Assembly: GCF_040054535.1 (NCBI RefSeq)
Contig: NC_090784.1
Span: 11,529,001 to 11,593,000, forward strand
Reading direction: 5' to 3'
DNA: 64,000 nucleotides
Source of the DNA: Antennarius striatus
Lineage: Eukaryota > Chordata > Actinopteri > Lophiiformes > Antennariidae
Positions 24,320 to 63,779 of the stretch are shown here, piece after piece (the first letter of the stretch is position 1; every line of letters starts with the position of its first letter). The notes under the pieces were generated by a model, which ran no database searches, was not told where the DNA came from, and saw only the letters and a program-made list of their open reading frames with translations. Both the position numbers and the translations under genes were made by a program.

Positions 24320-25770
24320 AACACTGATCACAATCTTACTCATCTAGGTATTCATGTTATAACATGTTGTAACTTAAATCCTGAAAGTGTTTCCTCACAA
24401 TTGTGACCCTAAAATTACAAACATGTCGTCTTCCTCAAAGACAAAGTAACTTGATCTCAATGTGTGAGCCAGTTCAAGTTCAGACCGGTTTATCAGCTGG
24501 TGTTGCAAGAAGTGTGAAGAAAGTTGTGAAAACAACTGCAAAAAGAGGTAGATATCAGGGGTAGAAACTACATCCCTTGAATCAATTTCTCATTTCATAC
24601 AGCCAATCTGAAAGTGTGAAAGACAGTATGACACAAAGAAATGAGTCGATAGAAGATCTGGTGTCCTCTATCTTTATAAAGCTTTCTTTTTGTGTCATGA
24701 AAGCATCTGGCTTAGATCAAATTCAGAATCTGAAACAATAGAGAGAACGTAAACAACTTGGAACAGATTTCTGGCTCAGTGCTTTCTCCCCGTTGTATTC
24801 GTGGTTTCTCTTCCTGTTTTTCTGTCTCTCTCGTGAGCCTTTTCCTATCACCTGATGGCCAGAGATAGAGCAATGAAATATGGAAAAAGGTCAGGAGGGG
24901 ATCAGCAAGGAATGTTTGGTTTTGCCTTCTGTCTGTACATTTTATCCATTATGTTTTAAATGGGAAAACAAACCCGTCTGGTCACTTACATAAGGAGATA
25001 AAACATGTTATCAGTCTCAAGACAGTCATCTTATACTGTAAAAATAAAATCACTTCCTCTCACAGAAGCTGACTGTGCAAAACTGACAGAAGCAGCACAC
25101 GTTGAGATCACATTCCTCAGCATCATTCACACCCACCCCTAGACTAAATATCAGATTTTCTTTGTGCAGCCACCAGGTGATGTGGGGGCTCCAAGTGGTT
25201 GCACATATCAAATAACTGCTTACTCACCAAGCCTTTAAAGATAGGATAGTGGGTGTGAGAGTGAATAAACTTTGGTTCTGCAAGTGTGTGTCCTCTGCCA
25301 GGTCGGTACTGAGTCACGTTGAGCTGGTGCTGAGACAGCGACACCGAGCTGATGAACAGGCAGAGAGCAGCAAAAGACAAATTGGGTTGTTCAGTGACTT
25401 AGTTTGATCTTCTGTTGGATTCTGGAGCATACATACATGTCCAGAAGTCAGACAGCAGGTCTTTATGAGGTGCTCAGAAAAAAGATCTGTGCTAAAACCA
25501 GCAGCAGATAGAGACACTGAACAGACTGGAACATGGCAGACAAACGGGTGTGAGGTTCTGCTGCTGGGTGTGAAGCTGATAGAGGTGTCACAAGATAAAA
25601 GTGGGATGATGACTGGTGTTATGGTTCATCAAGAGGGTCTCAAAGAGAAAAGAAAAAAGTCCGCCATGGAATCTTTACAAGAGACAACACTCAGTCTCAC
25701 GGCTTTTATTTAAAATAAAGTATATTCAGACATATTTACACGGAAACCAAATTATAGCTAATACACACAA
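24320..25770. other. Intergenic, no recognised feature
   Basis: Sequence between the possible Ig relic and the lars2 polyadenylation region. No domain-bearing frame, RNA gene or repeat of note was found. Confidence 0.5.
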
Positions 25771-25774
25771 TAAT

Positions 25775-25876
25775 CATTCTTTCTTTGCCTTTATTCTTGG
25801 CATATAAAAATCCACCTCTAAAGTTGTCATACACCGTCATCTAGCAGCTACAGAAGCAGCGGCAAACACGCCAACA
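25775..25876 (-). other. lars2: lars2 3' UTR
   Basis: About 100 nt between the lars2 stop codon and a canonical AATAAA, which implies a very short 3' UTR. The exact cleavage site is inferred. Confidence 0.6.
25790..25795 (-). terminator. lars2: lars2 polyadenylation signal AATAAA
   Basis: Canonical hexamer on the minus strand, 82 nt after the stop codon (stop at 25877-25879). It is the first such signal downstream. Confidence 0.6.
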
Positions 25877-51245
<25,369 letters not shown>

Positions 51246-51255
51246 GGTCGGTCAC

Positions 51256-52883
51256 CTAAATCAGGAAGACATACAGTTAAATGGAAGAACACAGGGCAGT
51301 GGAGCCATCAATAAATGAATAACAAATTGAGGTTAACTACTCAAAGCCAACACATTTACCTACAGTAGGCATGGAAATTATGGATAAAATTTCAACTACA
51401 ATGTTTTTCCAAAACTGATCCAGGAAAGTGACTCAAGATCACTCTTAAAATGTTCTAGCTGTTATGTCAACAACCAGCTTCAACAAAAAAGTTTTCATTC
51501 CATGTCTAATAAAGTCAAAGCATTTGCTGATTTTTACTTCAACCTATGACTTTTGGGATAAAATGATTTTCATAGATTAGAAGATTTGAAAAATATTTAA
51601 CAAACTGTTAAGCATTTAAAATAATTGCTAGTTGCCACAATGAACTGTGCTGCACTGTGAAAGATTACATTAAAAGGCATTCCTGCTGTTGCATCCATTG
51701 AGGACGGAGTGACTGGCAGCTGAGCTCTACAGCGCTCCATGTGAACCTGGGCTTGCTACATGTCACTCAAACAGCAGCGTGATTTCTGGACATAAGAGGT
51801 TTATTACGCTCCACCACACTGACAGGCTCTGGACAGGCTTTAGTGAGAGAAAAAGGACATTTTCAATCAATTGATTTGTAGCTTTTCAGAGCATCAAATC
51901 CACCTTTCAGTAACGCATTTTCCTTTGAGCTGCTGCATTTTAACAGCTAGCAGCTTCTGGATATCACCACCTGGAACAGTGTTCCTGCTCCTAATATATA
52001 ATATGATTCAAATTTTGGAATTACTTATAGTTACAAGACAGTACATGCAGATAACTATAGACCACCCATACGGAGATTATTACTTTCACTTAAGTCTGTT
52101 CCACATAACCCAAGCATTGCAACAGCCAAAACTACTTCTCACACTGAGGCTGAAAAAGCCACACACTCAAGGTTGTTGTATGAGTCTCTAGAAAAGCAAG
52201 TGAGTGGGCCGAGGCGAGAGACGAGAAAAAAAAAAGGTTTCTATGGTGACTGGGTTTATCCTTCTGGATGTCTCCTGTAAACAGCAATTTAAAACTTCTA
52301 TTAAGAGAAGTTGGATTGACTGTTTACACGAAGCATATTCAGCAGAGGAGGACTACTGTTTCCCCTGAAGACCTGAGTATCACCTGTAATTTCTTCATGT
52401 GGGAGTAACTGATTCACTGAATGAAAATGTTAGTTACTGTGTTATATCCTATTAGGTTTAAAAAAAAAAACATTTAAAGACAATTCATGGTTAGTGAGGG
52501 AGGAATCAATCAATAATATCAAACTGAACATCTAATGATTATAAATGCCATTCACTACAAAACTTCTAATTTTTTATGTGAATCAATAACAGAGCAGAAA
52601 TCATGAGTGGACTGAGTGACTGACAAATAATAAGCAGGAATCGTGATAATATGATCATGTATTACTAAATTAGTCTAATGTTTTCTAGTAAACAAATGAT
52701 GTGATTTACTTTATTACTATAACCAATAAGTACATTCACCACAATAACGCAATATTTGGTGAAATATGCTGGTTTGTTTGGCGTTCTCAAAGTAAATCAG
52801 CTCTTAACTTTATTAAATTATTAAAACACTGTAAGGTAGAAGGTGTGAGTACATTATACTGACATTACATTAACCCTACAAGG

Positions 52884-52975
<92 letters not shown>

Positions 52976-53092
52976 CAAGTCACTACTAATGTAGTTCAAA
53001 CATTTCATATATTCTTTTCTGTTTGACTGGCGATTAGAGACGACTACAGAGCCTGTTATTTTCAGAAGAGCGTTCAGTTTTAAGCGACTTAC
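51256..53092 (-). other. lars2: Proposed 5' UTR intron of lars2
   Basis: The acceptor TTTAG is fixed by the coding exon. The proposed donor is GTAAGT on the minus strand at 53087-53092. The intron contains the 88-bp (AT)n run at 52885-52972 and no other recognised feature. Confidence 0.45.
52885..52972. repeat. (TA)n microsatellite
   Basis: 44 perfect TA units, about 120 bp from the proposed lars2 first-exon donor. Confidence 0.97.
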
Positions 53093-53241
53093 AGTTTTAT
53101 TTCCAGTCCCTTTATTCAGCGTTACTGTCACGATTGCATTTCTCCAAATATCTATATTTAAAAAACGCTACAAAAGAATCAAATACGCTGGAAATGACCT
53201 GTTTCCGTGGCTCACGACTCCACCGAGGGCGCCGCCATTTT
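53093..53241 (-). promoter_or_regulatory. lars2: lars2 non-coding first exon and promoter (proposed)
   Basis: The coding exon begins with an AG acceptor, so a 5' exon is required. On the minus strand AAAATGGCGGC (53231-53241) is a YY1-type initiator motif common at TATA-less housekeeping and mitochondrial-gene promoters. About 140 nt later ACTGTAAGTCGC offers a strong donor. If transcription starts upstream of the YY1 motif, the message would carry short upstream frames (ATGGCGGCG... closing after 9 codons including the stop; ATGCAATCGTGA). The start site is inferred. Confidence 0.45.
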
Positions 53242-53439
53242 GAATTTAAATAAACTTTATTCACACAACGAAAGCCCGACAATAGCAAATTTATGAATTG
53301 TAAAACCAAATGTATCCCTTCACGATAAAACTGTTGATCTGACAAGATTTTGTTTGTTTGTTTTTTTATATGTGTTTTTTGTTTGTTTGTTTTTTTGCAA
53401 ACCTATAAAATTCAATTCAATTTACATTTTATTAATATT

Positions 53440-54150
53440 ACCCAGAGTAAAACTCACAGAATTGCCTCAAAGGAGTTTGGAAAGTGATCTCCCTCCTGGG
53501 ACGGCCAGGCGTGCAGTAGATATGGTTTGTACAGAATAGATCAACACTGGTAGAAGTGGATGTCAAAACAGCAAGTTAAGTCGACTGACGCAACTGATGG
53601 CCAGAATCAATGCAGTTTTGTAGTTTGTATGGAGAAGAATTGCAGAAAGGAGAGTTCCCATCTGGGAACATCCGAGATCCATGGCAACAACAACGACAAG
53701 AGCCCTGCAGGACCACAGCTCACTGCTCTGTGAAACCAGAGAGAACAGGAAAGGGCAAGTACTCTGGGAGGAGTCAAAACCACTATGATCAATTAATGGG
53801 ACATGAATGCAAGTTAAAGAAAGAGAGGGACCCTGAGTATCATGTCCCTAACACAATAAGCCTGTAGCAGCATGGCTATGGGATGGATCGAAGTGTAAGC
53901 CATTGCCAATCCTAACTATGGATTTTATCAAAGAGGGAAGTTTTAAGTTTGCTCTTAAATGAAGAAAGGGACTGAAAGTGGGAAATGGTTCAGCAGGAGA
54001 GTGAAGGCTCTGTTGTCCAGTCTATTTTCAGAGACCGAGTTGCTTTGTGAGTGAGGTACGCTAGATCAATAATAATATGAGATAATGGTGATTGATCATT
54101 AATGACTTTGAGAGTGAAGCCAAAGATTTTACTTATTTACTTATTTACTT
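53440..54150 (+). repeat. Dispersed teleost repeat, middle portion
   Basis: Blocks near 'gtacagaatagatcaacac', 'gaccacagctcactgctctg', 'tgtagcagcatggctatggg', 'aactatggattttatcaaag' and 'gaaggctctgttgtccagtc' recall, in order, the middle of the fish interspersed repeat also represented at 92-500 and 21940-22340. Identification is from memory. Confidence 0.45.
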
Positions 54151-54844
54151 TAATTATTAATGCACATCATTTATTTTTTGCATTTAAAGATGGGATTCAA
54201 TACAAATCAACGTCTCAAATGAAGGGGAACTGCTATAATGAGACAAATGAAAAAACTCCAGCACGATTTCTTTGACGCCAGCTTCCAACATAAGGTTTGT
54301 TTGCTGACTGAAGGAACACCTCCACTCACTCCTGTGTTCATCACTAAACCCAGAGGCTCTGAGGGGTATGATATGGGAGCAGTGTCTCATCAGAACCCCT
54401 TTTTTACAAGCTCACACATTTCTGTTTTGTAGAATTGTAGGAATCTGACATGAAAAAAGGGTGGTGTTTCATCAGCTTGAGATAGTTCTCTGTCAGGCAT
54501 CATGGAGTTAAAGCCAGAGCTCTGTTCTATTGTGCTGACGTAATTCAGAGTTAAATAAGCACCTCCTCCCAGAGCACAACAGGACAGGATGTGATTAAAG
54601 AGGTGAAATGAGAGAGGGAAATGGGTTTTTGACACATCTGAGATGTTATCTCCTTCCTTATGTTTACACTATTCCTCATACAGTATTACAATATCATTGT
54701 TTCATAATTTCATCAATATCATTATTTCATTATTTCATCAAAAGTTGGAATTTCAGAAAACATAAAACGTGGATACAAAGCGATAGCTTGTTGTTCCAGC
54801 ACAATTTCTTTACTGTATTTCTATATTTCTATATTTATTTATTT

Positions 54845-54858
54845 GGGGGGGGGGGGGT
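54845..54858. repeat. Poly-G run
   Basis: About 13-14 consecutive G residues. Confidence 0.85.
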
Positions 54859-55329
54859 TACAAAGCAAGGAAAGTATATGGAGGAAATGATCATGGTATA
54901 AGTAAATTAAATTAATCACTTTTTTGATCATTGCACATTTAGGTAATGAGTTGTTTAGATTGAAGATGAGTGAACAAGAGCAGATCCTAATTAGAGGGAA
55001 AACATACGTTTTCATTCACGAAAAAGGTTATCTGAGAAACATGGAGGGTCCCAGTAAACAAGGTCACAATGATTTTAGTATTATACTTTCAGTGGGAGCA
55101 CATTTTTGTGAATAAAACTAAAATATTTATGACTTCATTGTGAATGATCAAAGAGTATGGAAAAAAATCTGTCAGTATTTATTGTGATATATGTCATACT
55201 ATATCGCCCAGTTGCGTCTCTGTGTTAATCATGTACAAAAGTATGTTGACTATGAAACTACAGATTGGTGCACAGTGTGCATTATCACCTGTTTCCAACT
55301 GTTAAAAACAACTAAAACAACAACACACA

Positions 55330-55700
55330 GGAAACCGAACAACACTCTGAGGCAACATGAGGCAAATTTATTTATAAGTCACTATACAAGCAATTCAAAG
55401 TGTTCATGCAATTCAAAGTTTCACAGAGGCAGAGACTGAATTAAAGATAAGACATTAAGAACATTAGAAACTAAATAATACATTAAGATCATGAAAGGCC
55501 ATTGAGAGCCAGACATTTGACTGCAGTATAATTGCAAATAAAACTCACTAAAAAATAAAATGCAGAAACAAACCAATAAATAATGACTCAGTTAAGAGCA
55601 AAACATTACAATAAGAAAAATTTGTTATTTAAGGAAACGCTGCAGTGAGTAGAAATGTTTCAAGACCTTATTTAAATGAGTGAACTTGTTGGGCTGTCTA
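55330..55700 (+). repeat. Diverged dispersed repeat
   Basis: 'gaggcaaatttatttataag' then 'tacaagcaattcaaagtg' resembles the start of another common fish repeat family (variants of 'gaggcaagtttatttgtatagcac'). Diverged; the right end is unclear. Confidence 0.35.
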
Positions 55701-58700
55701 CAGGTACAGTTATAAACTGATTGTACTTATAGTATATCACATTTAATGACTGACAGATCAATGTGGCCCTCATATATGACTCCTTAATATAAAATCTCCT
55801 CCTAGAATTTAGAATCATATTGGAATATTATTATTTATAGATCATTTTTATTTATTCTTGTAATGTTTCACTAATAGTGGTTTTCTTTGGGATGTGGCTT
55901 TTGGGAAGTAACATTTGATGAGGTATCAGATTTATCATGAAACTGAATCAACAGTTTTCTTCTACAATTTTTATCAATTTAATCAACTACAATGTGATTA
56001 TAGTCGCAAGTCTGTTGCAGGGTTGTTTGTTATCATACGGTAGAATATAGGCTGTCCTGGATCGGCAGAGGTGGAATAACATATGATAAGTTCAGGCTCC
56101 GATATGTGACAGATTTTATGAAGATATCATTGCTTAAATTTGTCAAGCATTGCTGGTATTATATCAATATCCATGAAGATCCCTTATTATGAAATAGTAA
56201 AGAATCATTTCTATAAAATCAAGGTGATGATCTGGATCATCACCAATATGTAATGGATTGTATCCATACCCTACCACTCAGAAAATAAATAACCAAAACC
56301 CAATTATATCTTTTTGTGCAAATGGGAAAATGAACATTACCTCTGAAGGTCAAGTTCTTTATTCATTTTGTGTCCTAACATTTTTGAGTTGACATGAATA
56401 TACTCAAAGGGTCTCCACAGCACAACAAAACACTAAAGTCTCATGATCAGATACCCTTAAATCTGCTCCAGGTCTACTCCTTTGAAAATAAAGTTCCTTT
56501 AACAATGTGATGTACAGTCAAAAATGATGAGGCTCATATAACAGGAGCAGATGGAGACTGGATGTCCCCAGGGAATGTCGAAGTGAACTAAAACTGTTCA
56601 TTGCTGGAAATCTGTGGAGAAACACAACACTGAGCTAAGAGATGGGATCGATTTTGGGAAAGTCTCATCCATGTTCTAATTGCCAGATTCGTCTCAGCTT
56701 TCTTCCGTTTTATATTCCACTCCAATTAATGGTGTAAGAAACTGCATGGCATCATTCCTAAATTTAATGGTTAAGTTTTGTAATGACTCATTCTTACTTG
56801 CATGGAATTTGGGCTTTTTGACAACTATTTTGCCTATAAGTCTCAGGTAAAAGCCTCTGGTGCTCTTCCAGTAAATCTTTTTTGAAAGCAACCAATCATC
56901 TTCTTTTTACACCCTTATCTGCTTCCCGTTCTCACCATGACAAAAAACCTATAGTAATCTATGGATAATGCTAAAATGATTGTTCTTTGAGGGAACACAA
57001 TATTCCCACGACCACCTACATATTCCATGCATACAGAGATTCACCCTGAACACTTGGATGGGGATAATCTCCTCAAACACACCAACTGTACCGACATAAA
57101 TACAGTCAGCACCAACGTACATCATCGCTGCACTCTTAAATTCTAAGTGATCTTAAGGCGGTCTTATTATGATAGTTTCTTAACTTAGAAAACGGTATAA
57201 CATACTTTGCTTTGTTGTATCAAGCCTATCTTGATAGAACGGAGTGGTAGCTCCACAGAGGAAAGATGCTGCTACTTTCAGTTAATCAGTGATGCAAATG
57301 TAATGGGGCTGCCAAAGTAGTATAGGTTTAAATATAAATACCTCTCTCTACAACATCCAGTATATGCGTGTTGAATAACTTCATTAATCTAACACAAGAG
57401 CCTAACCATAGAAACAGGTCTACCTGTTCTTGAAACATGCAAGTTGGTCAGTGAGTCCGTGGGCCTTCTTAAGATTACGTTAAGAGACCACCATGAGCTG
57501 CTGAAGAAGAAATTGCAGATCTCACACCAACTCTCCGTTTAAAGGGTTGTGTCTTCCCGGTACAGATAGGTCTTACCAGAGCTGCTCCCACAAAGCATTT
57601 TGCAGCTGGAGGGCGAGGCCATTTGCCTAGCTGTAGCTACCTGTATTTGTACAGGATCTGCCCTGTTCCCATCAGAGCCATCACGGCAGAGAAGCCCCAC
57701 TGTTAGACGAAGCCCAAAAGGAAAACTACAGCACTCCAAAACTCATCTACATGTGACAGTGGACATCAAGCCATTTTTAAACTGCTGAGCACATTTGGTG
57801 TGTTTTACAAGATTAGCCACATCATGTGTCAATTGGAGATGGATGCTCTGTATACAGTATAAGGAATATATAACTAGAGGACACCTTCTCTTTCCCTGTA
57901 TTGGGGGAAGATTGCTTTTCACTGGCAGAGAATCACATGGTAGAAAAAAGATGAGGGTGACTTGTTCAAGATGACTTTTATGTGGATGAGCATGTGGTTT
58001 ACAATCGACATCTGCCTCAATGAGAAGCCACAGAGAACCAATCTCACACATCTCAGCTGAAGAAAGCAGCAAGGAACATGCCGAAAGATATCTATAACCC
58101 TCTGACTATAGTTCAGAGAGTCTGATGGGTGTGATGTTATTTCCAGGGCTTATTTCACATTGACAACCCCATGTGTTCTACACTTATCTATTCTCATTAA
58201 AGATTGAAGGCCTCAGATAAAAATATGGTACAGAGGAGTGAGGAGTTCACGGTAACCTAAAGAATCTGAAATCTCCTTCTGCATCACTCTGCATTATAAG
58301 CTTTCCTGCTGGAATTTTCTGAACTCATGACAAGCTGTTCTACAAATAAATCCGCATTTCTGTGCAGCTGTCTATCTACTTGGCCAGATTTCAGAGAAAC
58401 TGCTTGACAATTGATGTGACTAATTAGTGTTCATCTCATCAGATCTGTAGATCCTCTGAGGTCTTGTGGATGCACTCAGATGAGCTGTAATATATTTGGC
58501 GAGTATGATTAAGAAAGGAATACAATGAATTTAAAATTGTTAGCTCATTAAGAAATGGTACTCCTGTTTGTGCTCAATCGAATTTTAACTGATCTTTCAT
58601 AGAACAAAACAATGAGAAAGAGAGGGTAATGTTATATTATTGTAGTAAGTGGGATGTATTGAATCGAGGAGAGAAGAATGTAGAGTAATTGAGATGAATT

Positions 58701-58790
58701 AAGTACATTTCAGGTCTAGTACAGCAGCACAATTGTCAAGTAAATACAGTTAACATTTTCTGTTGTTTTAAACACACACACACACATATG
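55701..58790. other. Intergenic, no recognised feature
   Basis: AT-rich sequence upstream of lars2. Open frames of 60-110 codons (for example minus strand at 56694-56891 and 57539-57739) show no domain I recognise and no splice context. Confidence 0.5.
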
Positions 58791-58792
58791 CA

Positions 58793-60760
<1,968 letters not shown>

Positions 60761-60763
60761 TAT

Positions 60764-60905
60764 TGTCAGTCAGTCAGTCATCTTCAGATTACCACCGCTA
60801 TATCCACCGCAGCGGGTCACGGGGAGCCGGAGCCTATCTCGGCGGCATAGGGCGTGAGGCGGGGGACACTCCAGGCACGACGCCAGTGCACCGCGGCTCT
60901 TTATT
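60764..60905 (-). repeat. Dispersed repeat copy B (L2-like 3' part, reverse)
   Basis: (CAGT)n then 'catcttcagattaccaccgc', 'gggtcacggggagccggagc', 'ctatctcggc' and 'gacgccagtgcaccgcgg'. It is the reverse-oriented counterpart of the tail of copy A (37640-37915), sharing the GACGCCAGTGCACC block. Confidence 0.6.
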
Positions 60906-60919
60906 GTTTTTTTTTTTAA

Positions 60920-62260
60920 AAGAAAAAGATCAACTGACTCTTTTTTCCCTTTATTTTTATATTTATCTTTACCTGGCTGGCTGAGAACCTTCACAGATCT
61001 TTCAACGTATATTTTAGCCTACCATATATTTTGCACAATTTTAGGTTAGCAAAGCATTTTCTGAGAGAAATGATTTGTATAAAAATTAGTATGTACTGTA
61101 ATCTCAGATTGAGGACTGTCAGAGGGTCACGTTTATTTAATTGCATATCCCCTTGAAGTGTGTCATTTCTTTTTGGAGGTTTCACAGCAGATAATACAAT
61201 CATTACCTAATAAAACAAAACAAAAAATGCACCTGGGACACACAAAACTCAAGATCTAAGATTAGAGGATCAAAAGCAATAAAACTCTGGGGGTTAGCCA
61301 AAAAGTCCAGTATTGCATAAGTAACAGAAATGACACATCAGATACTGACAGACTCCAACAGAATGGAAATGTCAATGTAATTATTTAGGAAGCAAGTTTG
61401 GTCTCTAAGCTCAGCTTGTCTTCAGCCAACACTGGCTTGCTCTGAGCACAGCTTGAAAGCCCACTTGCCAAAATGGATCAGGTGTCCTGCTACAAGTGCT
61501 AATATTTGAAGTTTTATTACAACTCTGCTCAATTCAGATGAACTGCATCTGTGTCCCCAGCTGTAACTATAATCAGATTTTCTGTGTGTGATAAAACAAA
61601 AAAAAACAGAGGGATGGGAGGGGTTGATGTAGTAATTGTGTTCTCTTCAGCATCGGTAACAGCAGCCAGGTGAATGCAGAAAAACCCTGATGCTACTCCA
61701 CAGTGGAAGCACATATTTATTGATGTGTCTGGCCGTCCAAGAGTGCACAGCATGACTGAGAGAAGCAAACACCAAGATATAGAACACTCTGAGAGCACAG
61801 AGCAGATGGACAAACACGCAAATATTTTATGTACTTTATCCAAAGCCCATGGGTAGAAAACCAAAGAAAACAAAGTGGTTTAAATATGTTACCTTCTCAT
61901 CAACACAAGCACAAAGTCAGAGCAAAGACCTAAGCACTCCCAGGATGCTGCATTGACCCAAGCTGGAATTTTAAAAGTGATTAACTGTATTAATGTTGAC
62001 AAAATAATTTGTGCACTCCATTTTCTCTCATTTAACTTTCTCCACTTCAATTCAAATTACATGGAACCATTTCTTTTGATCCTTGAGGGTACTGAAGGTT
62101 CTGATTTGTCATTGCATAGAATAAAGATCAGACATAAAAATGATACCTATTTCTCTACTGTACTTCCCTCTGTTATCATAGAAACTAGTTGTGTATATAC
62201 CGCAGAGAAGAATCCATTTTAAGATTAACTAAAAGAAGGTAAATACAAATGGAAGGAAGC
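60920..62260. other. Intergenic, no recognised feature
   Basis: AT-rich sequence with chance frames only (for example 89 codons at 61953-62222). Confidence 0.5.
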
Positions 62261-62265
62261 ATTTT

Positions 62266-62314
62266 CAAGGAGTGCAGCTGCCAAAACCTCCACATTTGGC
62301 AGCTGTACTCCTTG
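62266..62314. repeat. Short hairpin-forming inverted repeat
   Basis: Arms AAGGAGTGCAGCTGCCAAA (62267-62285) and TTTGGCAGCTGTACTCCTT (62295-62313) pair over 19 positions with a single G-T position, extended by a C-G pair, around the 9-nt loop ACCTCCACA. Intergenic; function unknown. Confidence 0.85.
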
Positions 62315-62929
62315 GGCTGCTGAAACACATCATGCTGAGGAAGTGAGCAGCAGTTGCTTTATGTCTCATCACTGTTGGTCAAGTTACTCTTTGGAGAAGC
62401 ACTTAAATGCGTTAAAATTCATTGCGGCTGTCATAGGGTTGTTATAATAGTGGCCCATGACAATCTCTGATAAGATTCAAACGTTAACCTTCCTGCATGA
62501 TGCAGACTAACTTCAATAGATTACAACATGCGGCTTATTACATCTTCAGAGACACCAAAGTCTAATTAGAGTCAAATAAAAATGTACAAAGACACAATTT
62601 TACAATCAATTTCTTTATAGCTCAAGGCTCATCACACTGTAGAAACTGAGTTCCTGTTCTGTGTAGCCCAACTTCTCTGTGACACAGTTTTGGGGTCCAG
62701 ATAGCGGCTAGCAGTTGGGGATTGGTTGTAATGATTTTATTTTAGCATATTTAAATTTCCACTAAGTTAACATTATGAATACAAATATAAAAGATTCAAT
62801 ATATCCTTTCCAGAGTTCTATTCCTGCAGTGAAGAGAATTTTATGCAGCATTTTGACTTTAATGATGGTACAAGCTCCTTTGTTTCAGGTACATGAGGAA
62901 GGTGAGTTCTCTTCAGTAGACATTCTGAA

Positions 62930-63560
62930 GCCAGCAGGCTCAAGGACAGGTTCTTTCACCACGCGGTCAGGAGGCTCAACTCCCTCCCTGCTCTGCCCCC
63001 TGCCACAGCTCTGAATTCTACCCACACCCTGCTCTGCCCCCTCCCCAGCACCTGACCACCTATCTCTCCCTCCCCCAGTCAACTCAGGGACTGCGCATAC
63101 GTCACTTCCCCTTTGAGATTAGAGTGTATAGAGATGTTAACCACCACTTGTGTTTCGTCTTATACTTCGTGCTGTACTGTCTGATGTACTATCTGTGTTG
63201 TCCTGCCTGTGTTGTACTGCCTGTGTTGTACTGCCTGTGTTGTACTGCCTGTGTTGTACTGCCTGTGTTGTACTGCCTGTGTTGTACTGCCTGTGTTGTA
63301 CTGCCTGTGTTGTCCTGTCTGTGTTGTACTGCCTGTGTTGTACTGTCTGTGTGGTACTGCCTGTGTTGTCCTGTCTGTGTTGTACTGCCTGTGTTGTACT
63401 GCCTGTGTTGTCCTGCCTGTGTTGTACTACCTGTTGTACTGTCTGTATTGTACTGCCTGTTGTACTGTCTACCGTGGGTCAGAAAGGACTGCAATTTCAT
63501 CTGTGCTGTATGTTGTGCATATATGGTGCATTTGACAATAAAGCTGACCTTGACTTTCAT
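62930..63560 (+). mobile_element. CR1/L2/Rex1-type LINE 3' end with expanded minisatellite
   Basis: The frame LKDRFFHHAVRRLNSLPALP (62945-63000 region) is the C-terminal end of a LINE RT polyprotein. A non-coding tail follows, invaded by a 14-bp minisatellite (63190-63470), and ends TTTGACAATAAAGCTGACCT (63531-63550), with an AATAAA and a GACTTT terminus typical of these elements. The 5' part is missing. Confidence 0.65.
63190..63470. repeat. 14-bp minisatellite (TGTGTTGTACTGCC)n
   Basis: About 17 near-perfect 14-bp units with single-base variants (TACTGCC, TCCTGCC, TCCTGTC), then shortened units. Since 14 is not a multiple of 3, each frame reads the same Cys/Leu/Val-rich peptide with a 14-residue period, giving long but meaningless ORFs in all plus frames. 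Confidence 0.95.
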
Positions 63561-63779
63561 ACTGTACATGTGAGATGTGGATGTTTTGGCGAACATCACC
63601 TGCTAAGATCCAAAAGAAGACTAGGTGTAGTTTGCTTTTGTGTGGCCCCTAGTTTTGCTGTTTTCATTCCAGGGAGAAGTCTGATTCAGATAAACACAGA
63701 GAACCATTGTAAGACTAGAATTTGTTCTCAAATCTCCTAGTTGCAATTATTTTCATTGCCAAAGTTTCGTGGAGCTCAG

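Noticed and set aside
53112-53345. 77-codon minus-strand ORF over the proposed lars2 promoter
   Set aside because: Starts upstream of the inferred transcription start and shows no match to the LARS2 N-terminus, which begins at 51245.
56694-57739. Minus-strand frames of about 65 codons
   Set aside because: No domain recognised and no exon boundaries; could be very old retroelement debris, but not supportable.
63124-63740. 149- and 196-codon Cys/Leu-rich ORFs, with a Gln/Thr-rich ORF on the minus strand
   Set aside because: Artefacts of a 14-bp minisatellite within a LINE 3' tail; the same peptide appears in all frames.
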